This document shows positions 26,909 through 35,897 of a stretch of DNA of 64,000 nt, in pieces (positions within the stretch are counted from its first letter, which is position 1; every line of letters starts with the position of its first letter). The stretch is from Clostridia bacterium (lineage in GTDB: Bacteria > Bacillota > Clostridia > Christensenellales > Borkfalkiaceae): positions 84,561 to 148,560 of the forward strand of contig JAGAKN010000014.1 of assembly GCA_017625565.1 (NCBI GenBank), written 5' to 3'. The notes below the pieces were generated by a model. That model searched no databases. It had not been told where the DNA came from and was given only the letters and a program-made list of their open reading frames with translations. Position numbers and translations under genes: made by a program.

Positions 26909-28015
26909 ATGAAAGAAGAAATGCAAGTGCAAGAGGCCTGCGCACGTTTTGGGATACAAGGGGAGTACAAAAGCTTTGAGATTATCAACAGCGGGCATAT
27001 CAATACGACTTACCAGGTGACGTTTTTCCGCGACGGACAAGACAAGCGTTATATCTTGCAAAGGGTAAATACGTACGTTTTTGAAAAACCCGTGGAAGTA
27101 ATGGAGAATATCATTGCAGTCACGCAATATATTCGCCAAAAAGTGAAAGAAAAGCAAGCTACGGCGAAACGCAACGTCTTGCATTATTCGCAGGCGACGG
27201 ACGGTAGATATTATACGTATATGGAAGACGGCAGTTTTTGGCGGTGTTATCGCTATATAGACGATTCCGTGTGCTATATGCAGGTAGACGATCTATCGGT
27301 TGTGGAAGAAGCAGGGGTTGCTTTTGGGGAGTTCCAGCTTTATCTTGCGGATTTTCCTGTGTCGAATTTGAATATTGTTATTCCGCATTTCCATAATACG
27401 GTGCAACGTTATGCTACGTTTAAGGCGTCGGTGGAAAAGGACGCGGTTGGACGCGCGAAAGGAATTGAAGATGAAATCGCGGGGTATCTTGCGTTTGAAG
27501 AAAAAGCGACGCAATTGTATCGTTTGCAATCCCAAGGGAAGTTGCCTTTACGTGTGACGCATAACGATACGAAAATTAGCAACGTTTTATTCGACAAAGA
27601 TACGCATAAGCACCTTTCAGTAATCGATCTGGATACGGTGATGCCAGGGTTAATTGCTACCGATTTCGGTGACGCGATCCGCATTTTAGCGTCGCGAACC
27701 GACGAAGATGAAAAGGATCTTGAAAAAGTCGGGATCAATTTGGAAAAATACAAAGCGTTTACCAAAGGGTTCGTCAACACCTTGAAAATGCGTATGACCG
27801 ATACGGAAAAACAAACGCTTGCGCTTGGTGCGTTCACGATGACGGCGGAATGCGGTATGCGGTTTTTGACGGATTATTTGGATGGGGATAAGTATTTCAG
27901 GGTGCATTATCCGACGCAAAATCTCGATCGCGCAAGATGTCATTTGAAGTTGGCAAACGATATGTTGGAACACTTCGACGTAATGCAAAAGATTGTCAAT
28001 GAGTACTTAGATTAA
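26909..28015 (+). CDS. APH-fold sugar kinase, N-acetylhexosamine 1-kinase-like
   Basis: A 368-residue phosphotransferase-family kinase. The start FEIINSGHINTTYQV and YILQRVN resemble NahK-type N-acetylhexosamine kinases rather than aminoglycoside kinases. The catalytic loop THNDTKISNVLFD and the metal motif VIDLDTVMPG with DFGDAIR are intact. I start it at ATG 26909 (GGAG at 26899-26902); an in-frame GTG at 26882 with an upstream GGGGGAA is the alternative. It may feed salvaged GlcNAc/GalNAc into metabolism, consistent with the neighbouring deacetylase, though they are on opposite strands. Confidence 0.82.
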   Translation: MKEEMQVQEACARFGIQGEYKSFEIINSGHINTTYQVTFFRDGQDKRYILQRVNTYVFEKPVEVMENIIAVTQYIRQKVKEKQATAKRNVLHYSQATDGRYYTYMEDGSFWRCYRYIDDSVCYMQVDDLSVVEEAGVAFGEFQLYLADFPVSNLNIVIPHFHNTVQRYATFKASVEKDAVGRAKGIEDEIAGYLAFEEKATQLYRLQSQGKLPLRVTHNDTKISNVLFDKDTHKHLSVIDLDTVMPGLIATDFGDAIRILASRTDEDEKDLEKVGINLEKYKAFTKGFVNTLKMRMTDTEKQTLALGAFTMTAECGMRFLTDYLDGDKYFRVHYPTQNLDRARCHLKLANDMLEHFDVMQKIVNEYLD

Positions 28016-28016
28016 A

Positions 28017-28048
28017 AAATCGGCGGAAATTCCGCCGATTTAATTTTT
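28017..28048 (+). terminator. Terminator after the sugar kinase
   Basis: AAATCGGCGGA (28017-28027) pairs with TCCGCCGATTT (28031-28041), followed by AATTTTTG. The 3' arm also contains the stop codon of the small minus-strand gene. Confidence 0.85.
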
Positions 28049-28126
28049 GTGTTTGAATATTGCCATTAAAATTACTCCAAAATTCCCGCCGATAACAATT
28101 CCGATAGAAAATCCAACCCAAAACAT
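28040..28126 (-). CDS. 28-residue single-span membrane peptide (DUF3789-like)
   Basis: A minus-strand ATG (complement 28124-28126) opens a 28-codon frame with an AAAGGAGAG ribosome site about 10 bases upstream. The product starts MFWVGFSIGIVIGG and continues as one hydrophobic glycine-rich helix ending in KHKN. This resembles the DUF3789 family of tiny membrane proteins of Clostridia, function unknown. The stop lies within the terminator stem of the convergent kinase gene. The strong ribosome site is the main evidence. Confidence 0.65.
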   Translation of the reverse strand: MFWVGFSIGIVIGGNFGVILMAIFKHKN

Positions 28127-28255
28127 AACTTTCTCTCCTTTGCCTGTTGAAAATAGTATTTCCAAAACGATTTCCCGTTATACGTTCCGTTTTTGGAACT
28201 TTTTTTTCGTTTGTCGGATATAATGAAAGGAAGACGGAATGAAAAGGGGTGGCGT

Positions 28256-28927
28256 ATGCGGATTTGTTTTGTTTCTAAGGAAAAAATTCCGACCTTTCGC
28301 TTAACGGAAGGCGAGAAAAGTTCGGACGTGTATTTGTTTGGGTTTCAAGGGAACGAAGAAATTAGCTACACGAGAGAACTAACGGGAGAAACGGAGTTCT
28401 TTTCCGCCGTCGCGAGATTGTCAAAGGCTTGCAAAGGCGTGGTGGTGTGCGGTTGCGTGACGAATATTTACGGGCACAAACGCAAATCCGCCATCGTTGC
28501 GGAAAATGGGAAAATTTGCGGGATTTCAGACGCTCTGTATTCGGTAGAAAGCCGTTATGCTTGTGGTGCGTCGTTGCGCGTATACGATACGAAAGCGGGA
28601 AGAATGGGGGTAATTGTCGACGAGGATTTATATTTTCCTGATACAGCCAAAGCGTTGGCGACTTGCGGTAGCGATTTTATCGTGTGTCCTTTTAAGGGAG
28701 TGTTGAACGGCTTGCCATCGGTATTGCTCCGCGCGTGGGCGTACACTTACGGCGTGCCGATGGTATGTTGCGCGGACGGCTATACGATGATTGCCGATCA
28801 AAAAGGCGAAACGGTGTTCGCTTCTCCGCAAAGCTCGATTGTTGCCGAGTTGGACTTAAAAAAGGAATATCACTTGGTAGAAACCCGTCGATGCGGATTT
28901 TACCCAAGCAGAAGTGACGAAACATAA
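28256..28927 (+). CDS. Carbon-nitrogen hydrolase (nitrilase) fold protein without the catalytic Cys
   Basis: A 223-residue protein whose pattern follows the nitrilase superfamily: a strand ending in YLFGFQG, a central KRKSAIVAENGKI hairpin, GRMGVIVDEDLYFPDTAKALATCGSDFIVCPF, and a late MVCCADGY. In active members the segment before DLRFPE carries the nucleophilic Cys; here the aligned position is Asp or Glu (VDEDLYFP). The protein is also shorter than usual (about 260-300). I chose ATG 28256, preceded by AAGGGG. A TATAAT at 28219-28224 may be its -10. It could be a pseudoenzyme; the function is unknown. Confidence 0.65.
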   Translation: MRICFVSKEKIPTFRLTEGEKSSDVYLFGFQGNEEISYTRELTGETEFFSAVARLSKACKGVVVCGCVTNIYGHKRKSAIVAENGKICGISDALYSVESRYACGASLRVYDTKAGRMGVIVDEDLYFPDTAKALATCGSDFIVCPFKGVLNGLPSVLLRAWAYTYGVPMVCCADGYTMIADQKGETVFASPQSSIVAELDLKKEYHLVETRRCGFYPSRSDET

Positions 28928-28951
28928 AAAACGCCCATATGGGCGTTTTTT
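28926..28951. terminator. Bidirectional terminator between the nitrilase-like gene and smpB
   Basis: A perfect 26-base palindrome: six A, CGCCCAT/ATGGGCG, six T. It serves both convergent genes; the smpB stop overlaps its T tract. Confidence 0.92.
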
Positions 28952-29402
28952 AAAATCCTGCGTTTTTAATGTCCCGATCTACGGCGCGTTTCATATCCCG
29001 TTCCGCAATCGTTTGTTTCTTGTCGTAGGTATGTTTCCCGCGGCAAAGGGCGATTTCCATTTTGATCAGGGAATCCTTAAAATACAGCTTTAACGGCACT
29101 AAGGTATACCCTTGCCGATTGATTTTTCCTGCGATTTTTGCAATTTCGCGTTTGTGGAGCAAGAGTTTCCGATCCCGCCTAGTATCTTTCGTGCTAAAAG
29201 CGTCTGACTTATCGTATAAAGCGACGTGCATATTTTTTACGCGCACGTCGTTGCCACGCAAAAAGCAAAAGCTGTCGTTCATATTCACGTTTCCGCTACG
29301 GATAGACTTGATTTCGTTGCCTTCCAAAACGATACCCGCTTCGTACTTTTCTTTAATGAAATATTCGAACGTTGCGGTTTTGTTGGTTGCGATAATCTTC
29401 AT
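28950..29402 (-). CDS. smpB: SsrA-binding protein SmpB
   Basis: A 150-residue tmRNA partner for trans-translation. It has the N-terminal KIIATNKTATFEYFIKEKYEAGIVLEGNEIKS motif region split over the first 35 residues, an LLLHKREI segment, and a basic KKQTIAERDMKRAVDRDIKN tail that enters the decoding centre. It lies downstream of rnr, the standard Bacillota order. The ssrA RNA gene itself is not in the window. Confidence 0.96.
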   Translation of the reverse strand: MKIIATNKTATFEYFIKEKYEAGIVLEGNEIKSIRSGNVNMNDSFCFLRGNDVRVKNMHVALYDKSDAFSTKDTRRDRKLLLHKREIAKIAGKINRQGYTLVPLKLYFKDSLIKMEIALCRGKHTYDKKQTIAERDMKRAVDRDIKNAGF

Positions 29403-29419
29403 AAATACCCCTAATTTTT

Positions 29420-31534
29420 CTATTTATATGCAATGATTCGATGGTCGAGTAGCCGAAATTCCGTTCGACGTCTATAGAAATCTACGTCCACAACTTTGAC
29501 GCGTACGCTTTCGCCGATAGAGTAGCTACGCTCCCGTCCGACGATGCGGAAATGATCGGCGTCGTAGTAATATTCGCCGTATAAACTTTCCAAGGGAATA
29601 AACCCTTCGATTGTATTCGGGAGTTCGGCAAACAACCCAAAAGACGTGACGCCTGAAATGACGGCGTCGTATTCTTCGCCGATGCGTTCGCTCATATACA
29701 TCGTAGTGTACAAATCGTCCACGTCCCGTTCTGCGTCGTTCGCGCGACGCTCGCGCTCGGAAGAGCGTTTGGATGCGAAATCGACGAACTCCGTATATTT
29801 TTTGGTTGTTTCGGCGTAGTCGCCCCGCAACACGTCCTTGATGATCCGATGAATGCAAAGATCGGGATAGCGACGGATGGGGGAAGTGAAATGGCAATAA
29901 CAATCGCTTGCCAAGCCGAAGTGTCCCACGTTCTCGGGCGCGTATCGCGCCTTTTGCATAGAGCGGAGCATCACGCGGTTAAGCACCGAATACACGGGGG
30001 AATTTTCCGCGCTTTTTAGCAGTTTTTGATAATCGTACGGTTTGACTTCCTGCGCGGAAAATCGGGGTGTTAACCCTAAGGATTGCGCGAAAGCGCGGAA
30101 GGTGGACGCCTTTTCTTCGCTGGGTTTTTCGTGAATACGATAAATAAACGGCGCTTCGATGGATTGCATAAACGTCGCAACCGTTTCGTTTGCCAACACC
30201 ATAAACGTTTCGATAATTTTGTAGGAAAACATTCGATCGTAATCCAAAATGCGAATTTCTTCCTGGTTTTCCAAAACAATTTTCGTTTCTTTGACGTCGA
30301 GCGATACGCTACCTTTTTTATCGCGCATGCTTTGTAGAATACGGGTGAGTTCCGCAAAAAGCAGTATCATTTCCCGTACGTCGGCGTATTGTTCGGACGT
30401 TTGCTGATCGCCGTTGATGATTTTTTCGACTTCCGTATACGTTAATTTATGCGCGGAACGGATAATTCCTTCCACGATTTCGTATTCCTTAACGTTGCCT
30501 TTTTTATCTACACGCATTAAGCAGGATAAAGTTAATCGCTCTTCGTTCTCGTTTAAGGAGCAAATCCCGTTGGATAACGCGCGGGGGAGCATCGGCAATA
30601 CGCGGTCGGGGAAGTATACGCTCGTACCACGCTCCAAGGCTTCTTCGTCCAAGGTAGATCGGTATTCGACGTAATGCCCCACGTCGGCGATATGCACGCC
30701 CAAAAGATAACAATCTCCGTCTTTTTGCAGGGAAATTGCATCGTCGATATCCCGTGTGTCTTCGCCGTCAATGGTGACGATTTTCCAGGAACGAAAATCA
30801 CGACGGTTTTGTAAATCCGCTTCGGTAATTTTTCGATCGGCTTGCCGTTTGGCTTCTTTTTCCACGTGTGCAGGGAATTCTTCTTTCAGCTCGTACGAAC
30901 GAATAATGGAGAGTTCTTCCGCAAAGAAATCGTCTTCTTCGCCGAGCACTTCGATAATTTCTCCGCCCGGGGATTTCCGATCGGGGTAGGAAGTGATTTT
31001 GGCTACCGCTTTTACGCCGTTGCGGATATGCGAACAGTCGGAAAGGGGGATATAGATTTCCGTGGAAAAACGTTTCTCGTCCGGATATAAATATCCCGCG
31101 CGTCGATCTCGACGGAACGTACCGACGATCGTTTTATAACCACGCTCTACAATTTGTACAACCTTGGCTTCGTCGTCACTTTCGCCGTATACGCGTTCGG
31201 CTACGACCACGTCCCCGTGTAATGCGCCGAATAGGCTCTTTTTCGGTAAAAAGAAATCGTGTGGGTAAGCCTCCCTGTCTTCGGGGACTAAAAAAGCAAA
31301 TCCCCGTTCATTTCCGCAAATTGTTCCTTTGATTAGCCCTAATTGCTCGCTCGTTCCATACCTGCCCCCGTTGTTTTGGTATAATTTGCCGTCTTTACAC
31401 AAAGCGGACAATACCGCGGAAAGGCGTTGCTTTTCACGGTAGGGGATTTGTAGGATTTTTAAAATTTCCGCTAGCGTTTTGCAAGCAAGTGTTCCGTCGT
31501 GGAATTTTTCAAGGATACTTTCTTTCGCGTTCAT
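29420..31534 (-). CDS. rnr: Ribonuclease R
   Basis: A 704-residue 3'-5' exoribonuclease. An N-terminal helix-turn-helix-like region and cold-shock domains (to about 220) precede the RNB domain. The metal-binding TIDGEDTRDIDDAISL carries the conserved Asp cluster, and HFTSPIRRYPDL is the RNB signature. A C-terminal S1 domain follows (SGVTSFGLFAEL). The chosen start (complement of CAT at 31532-31534) has GGGAG upstream; the longer frame to 31588 runs into the secG terminator. It cooperates with SmpB-tmRNA in decay of non-stop mRNA. Confidence 0.95.
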   Translation of the reverse strand: MNAKESILEKFHDGTLACKTLAEILKILQIPYREKQRLSAVLSALCKDGKLYQNNGGRYGTSEQLGLIKGTICGNERGFAFLVPEDREAYPHDFFLPKKSLFGALHGDVVVAERVYGESDDEAKVVQIVERGYKTIVGTFRRDRRAGYLYPDEKRFSTEIYIPLSDCSHIRNGVKAVAKITSYPDRKSPGGEIIEVLGEEDDFFAEELSIIRSYELKEEFPAHVEKEAKRQADRKITEADLQNRRDFRSWKIVTIDGEDTRDIDDAISLQKDGDCYLLGVHIADVGHYVEYRSTLDEEALERGTSVYFPDRVLPMLPRALSNGICSLNENEERLTLSCLMRVDKKGNVKEYEIVEGIIRSAHKLTYTEVEKIINGDQQTSEQYADVREMILLFAELTRILQSMRDKKGSVSLDVKETKIVLENQEEIRILDYDRMFSYKIIETFMVLANETVATFMQSIEAPFIYRIHEKPSEEKASTFRAFAQSLGLTPRFSAQEVKPYDYQKLLKSAENSPVYSVLNRVMLRSMQKARYAPENVGHFGLASDCYCHFTSPIRRYPDLCIHRIIKDVLRGDYAETTKKYTEFVDFASKRSSERERRANDAERDVDDLYTTMYMSERIGEEYDAVISGVTSFGLFAELPNTIEGFIPLESLYGEYYYDADHFRIVGRERSYSIGESVRVKVVDVDFYRRRTEFRLLDHRIIAYK

Positions 31535-31562
31535 AATACGTCTCCCAACAGTATGTAAGGGA

Positions 31563-31594
31563 AAATAAAAAGGCGGCTTACGAAACAAGCCGCC
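31563..31594 (-). terminator. Terminator between secG and rnr
   Basis: On the minus strand GGCGGCTT pairs with AAGCCGCC (complements at 31587-31594 and 31572-31579) and is followed by TTTTTATTTT. It separates secG from rnr-smpB, so rnr expression depends on readthrough or a second promoter. Confidence 0.85.
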
Positions 31595-31610
31595 GATAAG
31601 ATCAAAAAGA

Positions 31611-31907
31611 TTAGTCCACGATAAGGGGGATCAAGTAGAAAGCAATAGACAACACAACGAGAACTGCTACGCAAATCCAGGTCCATTTCTTCATTTTTGC
31701 TTCAATCGATTTACCCTTGTTCTTACCGAAGAACGTTTCGCTCGATCCGCCGAGCGCGTCAATCCCCGAAGAGTTGCTTTGTTGCATCAAAACGAGAATG
31801 ATCGCCGTAAGCGCGGCAATAGCCATAAGTACGATTAAGATAATACTGATTGCTTTATATTCCGCATAGAACGCGGTAGGTGCTAATAATTGATGTAAAT
31901 TTAACAT
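31611..31907 (-). CDS. secG: Preprotein translocase subunit SecG
   Basis: A 98-residue membrane protein with two hydrophobic helices (about 18-42 and 72-95) linked by the conserved LMQQSNSSGIDALGGSSETFFGKNKGK loop region. SecG assists SecYEG-mediated export; secY is at 49.6 kb. The N terminus is slightly longer than usual. An AAGGA site precedes the ATG. Confidence 0.94.
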   Translation of the reverse strand: MLNLHQLLAPTAFYAEYKAISIILIVLMAIAALTAIILVLMQQSNSSGIDALGGSSETFFGKNKGKSIEAKMKKWTWICVAVLVVLSIAFYLIPLIVD

Positions 31908-31964
31908 AGCGCAAATCCTTTTTCTTTATTACGGCAAAACGCCGTTATCCAAAATCACTTATAG

Positions 31965-31993
31965 ATTATACCATACTTCCCAAATTAGCGCAA
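31965..31993 (-). promoter_or_regulatory. Promoter of secG
   Basis: On the minus strand TTGCGC (complement 31988-31993) and TATAAT (complement 31965-31970), spacer 17. Confidence 0.72.
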
Positions 31994-32035
31994 CTGTTTT
32001 TTATGGAAAATTGAGAAAAATTTTTACATTTCCAT

Positions 32036-32066
32036 AAAAGGACGGTTTTTCATGCCGTCCTTTTTT
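32036..32066. terminator. Terminator downstream of gpmI
   Basis: AAAAGGACGG (32036-32045) pairs with CCGTCCTTTT (32055-32064); A and T tracts flank both sides, so it can end the minus-strand pgk-tpiA-gpmI transcript before the secG promoter. Confidence 0.88.
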
Positions 32067-32075
32067 AAGATACGC

Positions 32076-33647
32076 TTATTTTATCAAGGTTTTTCCCGTC
32101 ATTTCTTTCGGTTGCGGGAGTTTCATCATATCCAAAAGCGTCGGTGCAAGATCTGCAAGGACACCGTCGTCGCGCAAAGAAACGTTTTTGTATTCTTCCG
32201 AAACCAAAATTACGGGTACGGGGTTGGTCGTGTGTTGGGTAAACGCCATTGTTCCGTCGTCGGCGATCATTTGGTCGGCGTTTCCGTGGTCTGCCGTCAC
32301 CAACGCGCTACCACCCATTGCAAGGATTTTATCCGTCACCTTCTTGACGCATTCGTCTACCGTGTGTACCGCCTTTACCGCCGCATCCATCACACCTGTA
32401 TGTCCAACCATATCACAGTTTGCAAAGTTCAAAATAACGACGTCGTAAATGCCTTTGTCGAGTTCTTCCAAAACTTTTTCGGTGACGGGATACGCGCTCA
32501 TTTCCGGTTGCAAGTCGTAGGTGGCTACTTTCGGGGAAGGGATTACGATACGTGTTTCGCCTTCGACGGGCGTTTCTAACTTCGCGTTGAAGAAGAAAGT
32601 CACGTGCGCGTATTTTTCCGTTTCCGCGATATGGAGTTGTTTCAAACCCAACGACGCAACGTATTGCGGTAAGGTGTTGGTGATATCGTCAGGGGGGAAG
32701 GCTACGCCAACGTTTTTAAATGATGAATCGTACACCGCAAATCCGACGTAGCAGGGGGCAAGGAATCCCGTTTTCCGTTCGAAACCGAGCGTAGCGCCCG
32801 TTTTTGCGTCTACGAACGGGAATTTTTCTTGCGAGAACATTCTCGAAATTTGTCTTGCTCTATCGGGACGGAAGTTGAAGCAAATAATACTGTCGTTTTT
32901 GCCGATTAATGCAACGGGTTTGCCGTTTTCGGTCAAGTTTGTCGGCAAAATAAACTCGTCGGTGATACCGTTTTCGTAAGAAGCCTTTGCCGCGTCTTCC
33001 GCGCTACCTTCAAATGCAACGCCCGTGCCAAGCGTCAACGCGTCGTACGCCTTTTCTTCGCGGTCCCAGTTGTTGTCGCGATCCATCGCGTAATACCTAC
33101 CGGAAACGGAAGCGATTTTCCCGAACGAAAGAGCGTCCAACTTATTTTGCAAATCTTTCAAGAATTCTGCACCCGAAGTAGGCGCAACGTCACGCCCGTC
33201 CGTGAACGCGTGAATATAAACGTTTTCAAGTCCTTCGTTTTTCGCCATTTCCACAAGCGCGTAAAGATGCTCGATATGGCTGTGTACACCACCCGTCGAA
33301 ACAAGCCCGAATAAGTGGAGTTTCGTGCCGTTGGCTTTTGCCGAGTGCATTGCGCGGAGCAATTCCGCGTTTTTAAAGAATTCGCCGTTGCGGATATCTT
33401 TCGTGATTTTGGTAAGATCTTGGTACACGATTCTACCCGCGCCGATATTCAAATGCCCGACTTCGCTATTACCCATTTGCCCGTCGGGAAGCCCTACGGA
33501 CATACCGCTTGCACCGAGTTGCGAGGTGGGGTAGTTTTCTTGCAGTTCTTTGACGAATTTACTGCCGTCGGCATAAATTGCGTTGCCTTGCGTGTTTTCG
33601 TTGATTCCGTAGCCGTCCATAATGATGATGGCGTAAGGTTTTTTCAT
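32076..33647 (-). CDS. gpmI: 2,3-bisphosphoglycerate-independent phosphoglycerate mutase
   Basis: A 523-residue manganese-dependent mutase interconverting 3- and 2-phosphoglycerate. Alkaline-phosphatase-type metal motifs are visible: IIMDGYG at the start, MGNSEVGHLNIGAGR with the phospho-acceptor Ser, GRDVAP, and the C-terminal VTADHGNADQM and QHTTNPVP. AAAGGAG precedes the ATG. It is third in a glycolytic operon pgk-tpiA-gpmI; gap and eno are not in the window. Confidence 0.97.
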   Translation of the reverse strand: MKKPYAIIIMDGYGINENTQGNAIYADGSKFVKELQENYPTSQLGASGMSVGLPDGQMGNSEVGHLNIGAGRIVYQDLTKITKDIRNGEFFKNAELLRAMHSAKANGTKLHLFGLVSTGGVHSHIEHLYALVEMAKNEGLENVYIHAFTDGRDVAPTSGAEFLKDLQNKLDALSFGKIASVSGRYYAMDRDNNWDREEKAYDALTLGTGVAFEGSAEDAAKASYENGITDEFILPTNLTENGKPVALIGKNDSIICFNFRPDRARQISRMFSQEKFPFVDAKTGATLGFERKTGFLAPCYVGFAVYDSSFKNVGVAFPPDDITNTLPQYVASLGLKQLHIAETEKYAHVTFFFNAKLETPVEGETRIVIPSPKVATYDLQPEMSAYPVTEKVLEELDKGIYDVVILNFANCDMVGHTGVMDAAVKAVHTVDECVKKVTDKILAMGGSALVTADHGNADQMIADDGTMAFTQHTTNPVPVILVSEEYKNVSLRDDGVLADLAPTLLDMMKLPQPKEMTGKTLIK

Positions 33648-33672
33648 AGTATACTCCTTTTATCAAAATCTT

Positions 33673-33704
33673 GGGGCAAAGTACGTTGAACGCATACCTG
33701 CCCC
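33673..33704 (-). other. Intercistronic hairpin between tpiA and gpmI
   Basis: GGGGCA (33673-33678) and TGCCCC (33699-33704) form a 6-bp GC-rich stem with a 20-base loop in the spacer. No T tract follows on the minus strand. It may set relative mRNA levels of the operon genes. Confidence 0.4.
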
Positions 33705-33724
33705 TTGGATTTTTGTTTTTTCAA

Positions 33725-34471
33725 TTATTTGTCGAAGTTAACGATGGTTGCGAAATCGTTTGCTTTCAAGGACGCGCCACCAATCAAACCGCCGTCGATT
33801 TCAGGCATAGCCATCAATTCCTTGCAGTTGCCTGCATTCATGCTACCGCCGTATTGGATACGGAGTTTTTCCGCGCATTTCGGGCAGAACATTTCGCCGA
33901 CCGTTTTACGGATGAACGCGATGGTTTCGTTGGCTTGTTCCGCCGTAGCCGTCTTGCCCGTACCGATTGCCCATACGGGTTCGTATGCGATAACGATCTT
34001 CGTAATGTCTTCGATATCCTTCAAACCTTCATGGATTTGCGTAGCCAAAACTTCTTCCGTCTTGCCCGTTTCTCTTTCTTCTAAGGATTCGCCGATGCAA
34101 ACGATAGGGGTGAGCCCTGCTTTCAAAGCGGTCAACGTTCTCTTGTTTACCGTTTCGTCCGTTTCTGCGAAATATTGACGGCGTTCGCTGTGACCGATAA
34201 TGACGTATTCCACGCCGTATTCCAAGAGCATAGCCGCGGAGATTTCGCCCGTGTAAGCGCCTTTTTCCGCAAAGTGTACGTTTTCCGCGCCGAGTTTCAC
34301 GTTCGTGCCTTTCAAAGCTTCGCTAACCGCGGGGATATCGATTGCGGGAACGCAAACGACTACGTCACAATTTGCTTGTGTGACAAGCGGAGCAATCGCT
34401 TTTACGAGCGCTACGCCTTCAGAGGCGGTGTTATTCATTTTCCAGTTGCCTGCAATAATAGGTTTTCTCAT
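33725..34471 (-). CDS. tpiA: Triosephosphate isomerase
   Basis: A 248-residue TIM barrel interconverting DHAP and glyceraldehyde-3-phosphate. Active-site features: GNWKMN (Lys at about residue 11), GHSERR (electrophilic His), and YEPVWAIGTGK with the catalytic Glu and flexible loop. The end contains YGGSMNAGN. AAGGAG lies upstream. It is the middle gene of the glycolytic operon. Confidence 0.98.
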   Translation of the reverse strand: MRKPIIAGNWKMNNTASEGVALVKAIAPLVTQANCDVVVCVPAIDIPAVSEALKGTNVKLGAENVHFAEKGAYTGEISAAMLLEYGVEYVIIGHSERRQYFAETDETVNKRTLTALKAGLTPIVCIGESLEERETGKTEEVLATQIHEGLKDIEDITKIVIAYEPVWAIGTGKTATAEQANETIAFIRKTVGEMFCPKCAEKLRIQYGGSMNAGNCKELMAMPEIDGGLIGGASLKANDFATIVNFDK

Positions 34472-34510
34472 AATATAATTCTCCTTAAAGTTTGTTTTTA
34501 TACATAGTAG

Positions 34511-34533
34511 GGGGGCGAACGACGTTCACCCCC
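34511..34533 (-). other. Intercistronic hairpin between pgk and tpiA
   Basis: GGGGG/CCCCC arms with GAACG/CGTTC continue the stem; a C-A mismatch on the plus strand is a G-U pair in the minus-strand RNA, so the structure fits the transcribed strand. It lacks a T tract. Confidence 0.5.
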
Positions 34534-34539
34534 GTGTTT

Positions 34540-35856
34540 TTATTTATCGTTCAAGCAAGCGATACCGGGAAGCACTTTGCCTTCGAACAATTCCAAAGAC
34601 GCGCCGCCACCCGTCGAGATATGGCTCATCTTGTCCGCATAGCCGAGTACTTGTACCGCCGCCGCGCTGTCGCCACCGCCGATGATGGTCGTTGCTTTGC
34701 CGTAAACGCTAGCGAGCGCTTCCGCAACCGCTTTCGTACCGGTTGCCAAGGTCGGGTTTTCGAATACACCCATAGGTCCGTTCCAAATAACCGATTTTGC
34801 GTTGGCAACTACTTCCGCGAAGAGCTTTCTTGTTTCAGGACCGATATCCAAGCCCATCATATCGTCAGGGATTGCATTCGAGGGAACGACTTCCGTTTCA
34901 ATGGGAGCGTCGATCGGGTTAGGGAATTCGTGTGCCGCAACCGTGTCGATGGGCAATACGAGTTTCTTGCCGAGCGTTTCCGCTTTTTTCAACATTTCGT
35001 TGCAATAATCGATCTTTTCGTCGTCTACGAGCGACGTACCGATTTTACCGCCTTTCGCTTTCAAGAACGTGTACGCCATACCGCCACCGATTACGAGCGT
35101 ATCACATTTTTCTAACAAGTTGGAGATAACGTTCAATTTATCCGCAACTTTCGCGCCACCCAAAATCGCGACGAAGGGGCGTTGGGGATTTTCCAACGTA
35201 TCCGCCATGACCGAAAGTTCTTTTTCAATCAAGAAACCGCAAGCCGCTGTGTTTACAAGCCCTTCTTCTACGATCCCTGCCGTAGAGGAGTGGGAACGGT
35301 GCGCCGTACCGAATGCGTCGTTGACGTATACTTCGCAATAGCTTGCAAGCGCTTGCATAAATTCGGGCGTTTTCTTTTCTTCGCCCTTGTGAAAACGCAA
35401 GTTTTCCAAAAGCACGCATTCGCCTTCCTTGCACGCTTCGACTTTCGCTTTCGCATCCGCGCCGATGACGTCGGTTGCAAATGTCACTTTGCCGTCCAAG
35501 AGTTCGTTTAATCTAGCCGCAACGGGCGCAAGCGTCAATTTCTTGACGTCTTTCTTTGCTTTTTCAAGCGCTTCTTCGGTAGCAGCTTGTTGTTCTGCTT
35601 CGGGAAGTTCTGCGATCTTTTTCTTTTCTTTCTTATTGAGTTCGAGCTTGTCGTCGAATACGTTGTGGGGTTTGCCCATATGCGAGCAAAGCGTCACTTT
35701 CGCGCCTTGTTCCATAAGATACTTAATGGTAGGCAACGCGCCGATAATACGGTTTTCATCAGTGATAACTCCGTCTTTCATAGGTACGTTAAAGTCGCAT
35801 CTAACAAGGACTTTTTTGCCTTTGACTTCTACGTCTTTTACGGTTTTCTTGTTCAT
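34540..35856 (-). CDS. pgk: Phosphoglycerate kinase with a charged insertion
   Basis: A 438-residue PGK, against about 390-400 in most bacteria. The conserved start [53 protein letters not shown] and GGGDSAAAV motifs are present. The extra length is a Lys/Glu/Ala-rich helical segment of roughly 35-40 residues (about 66-106) inserted after CSHMGKP and before the LAPVAARL helix. The enzyme makes ATP from 1,3-bisphosphoglycerate. It is first in the pgk-tpiA-gpmI operon. Confidence 0.96.
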   Translation of the reverse strand: MNKKTVKDVEVKGKKVLVRCDFNVPMKDGVITDENRIIGALPTIKYLMEQGAKVTLCSHMGKPHNVFDDKLELNKKEKKKIAELPEAEQQAATEEALEKAKKDVKKLTLAPVAARLNELLDGKVTFATDVIGADAKAKVEACKEGECVLLENLRFHKGEEKKTPEFMQALASYCEVYVNDAFGTAHRSHSSTAGIVEEGLVNTAACGFLIEKELSVMADTLENPQRPFVAILGGAKVADKLNVISNLLEKCDTLVIGGGMAYTFLKAKGGKIGTSLVDDEKIDYCNEMLKKAETLGKKLVLPIDTVAAHEFPNPIDAPIETEVVPSNAIPDDMMGLDIGPETRKLFAEVVANAKSVIWNGPMGVFENPTLATGTKAVAEALASVYGKATTIIGGGDSAAAVQVLGYADKMSHISTGGGASLELFEGKVLPGIACLNDK

Positions 35857-35897
35857 AAAAAAGAGTTCTCCTTAAAATAAATTTTTCATACGTATAT

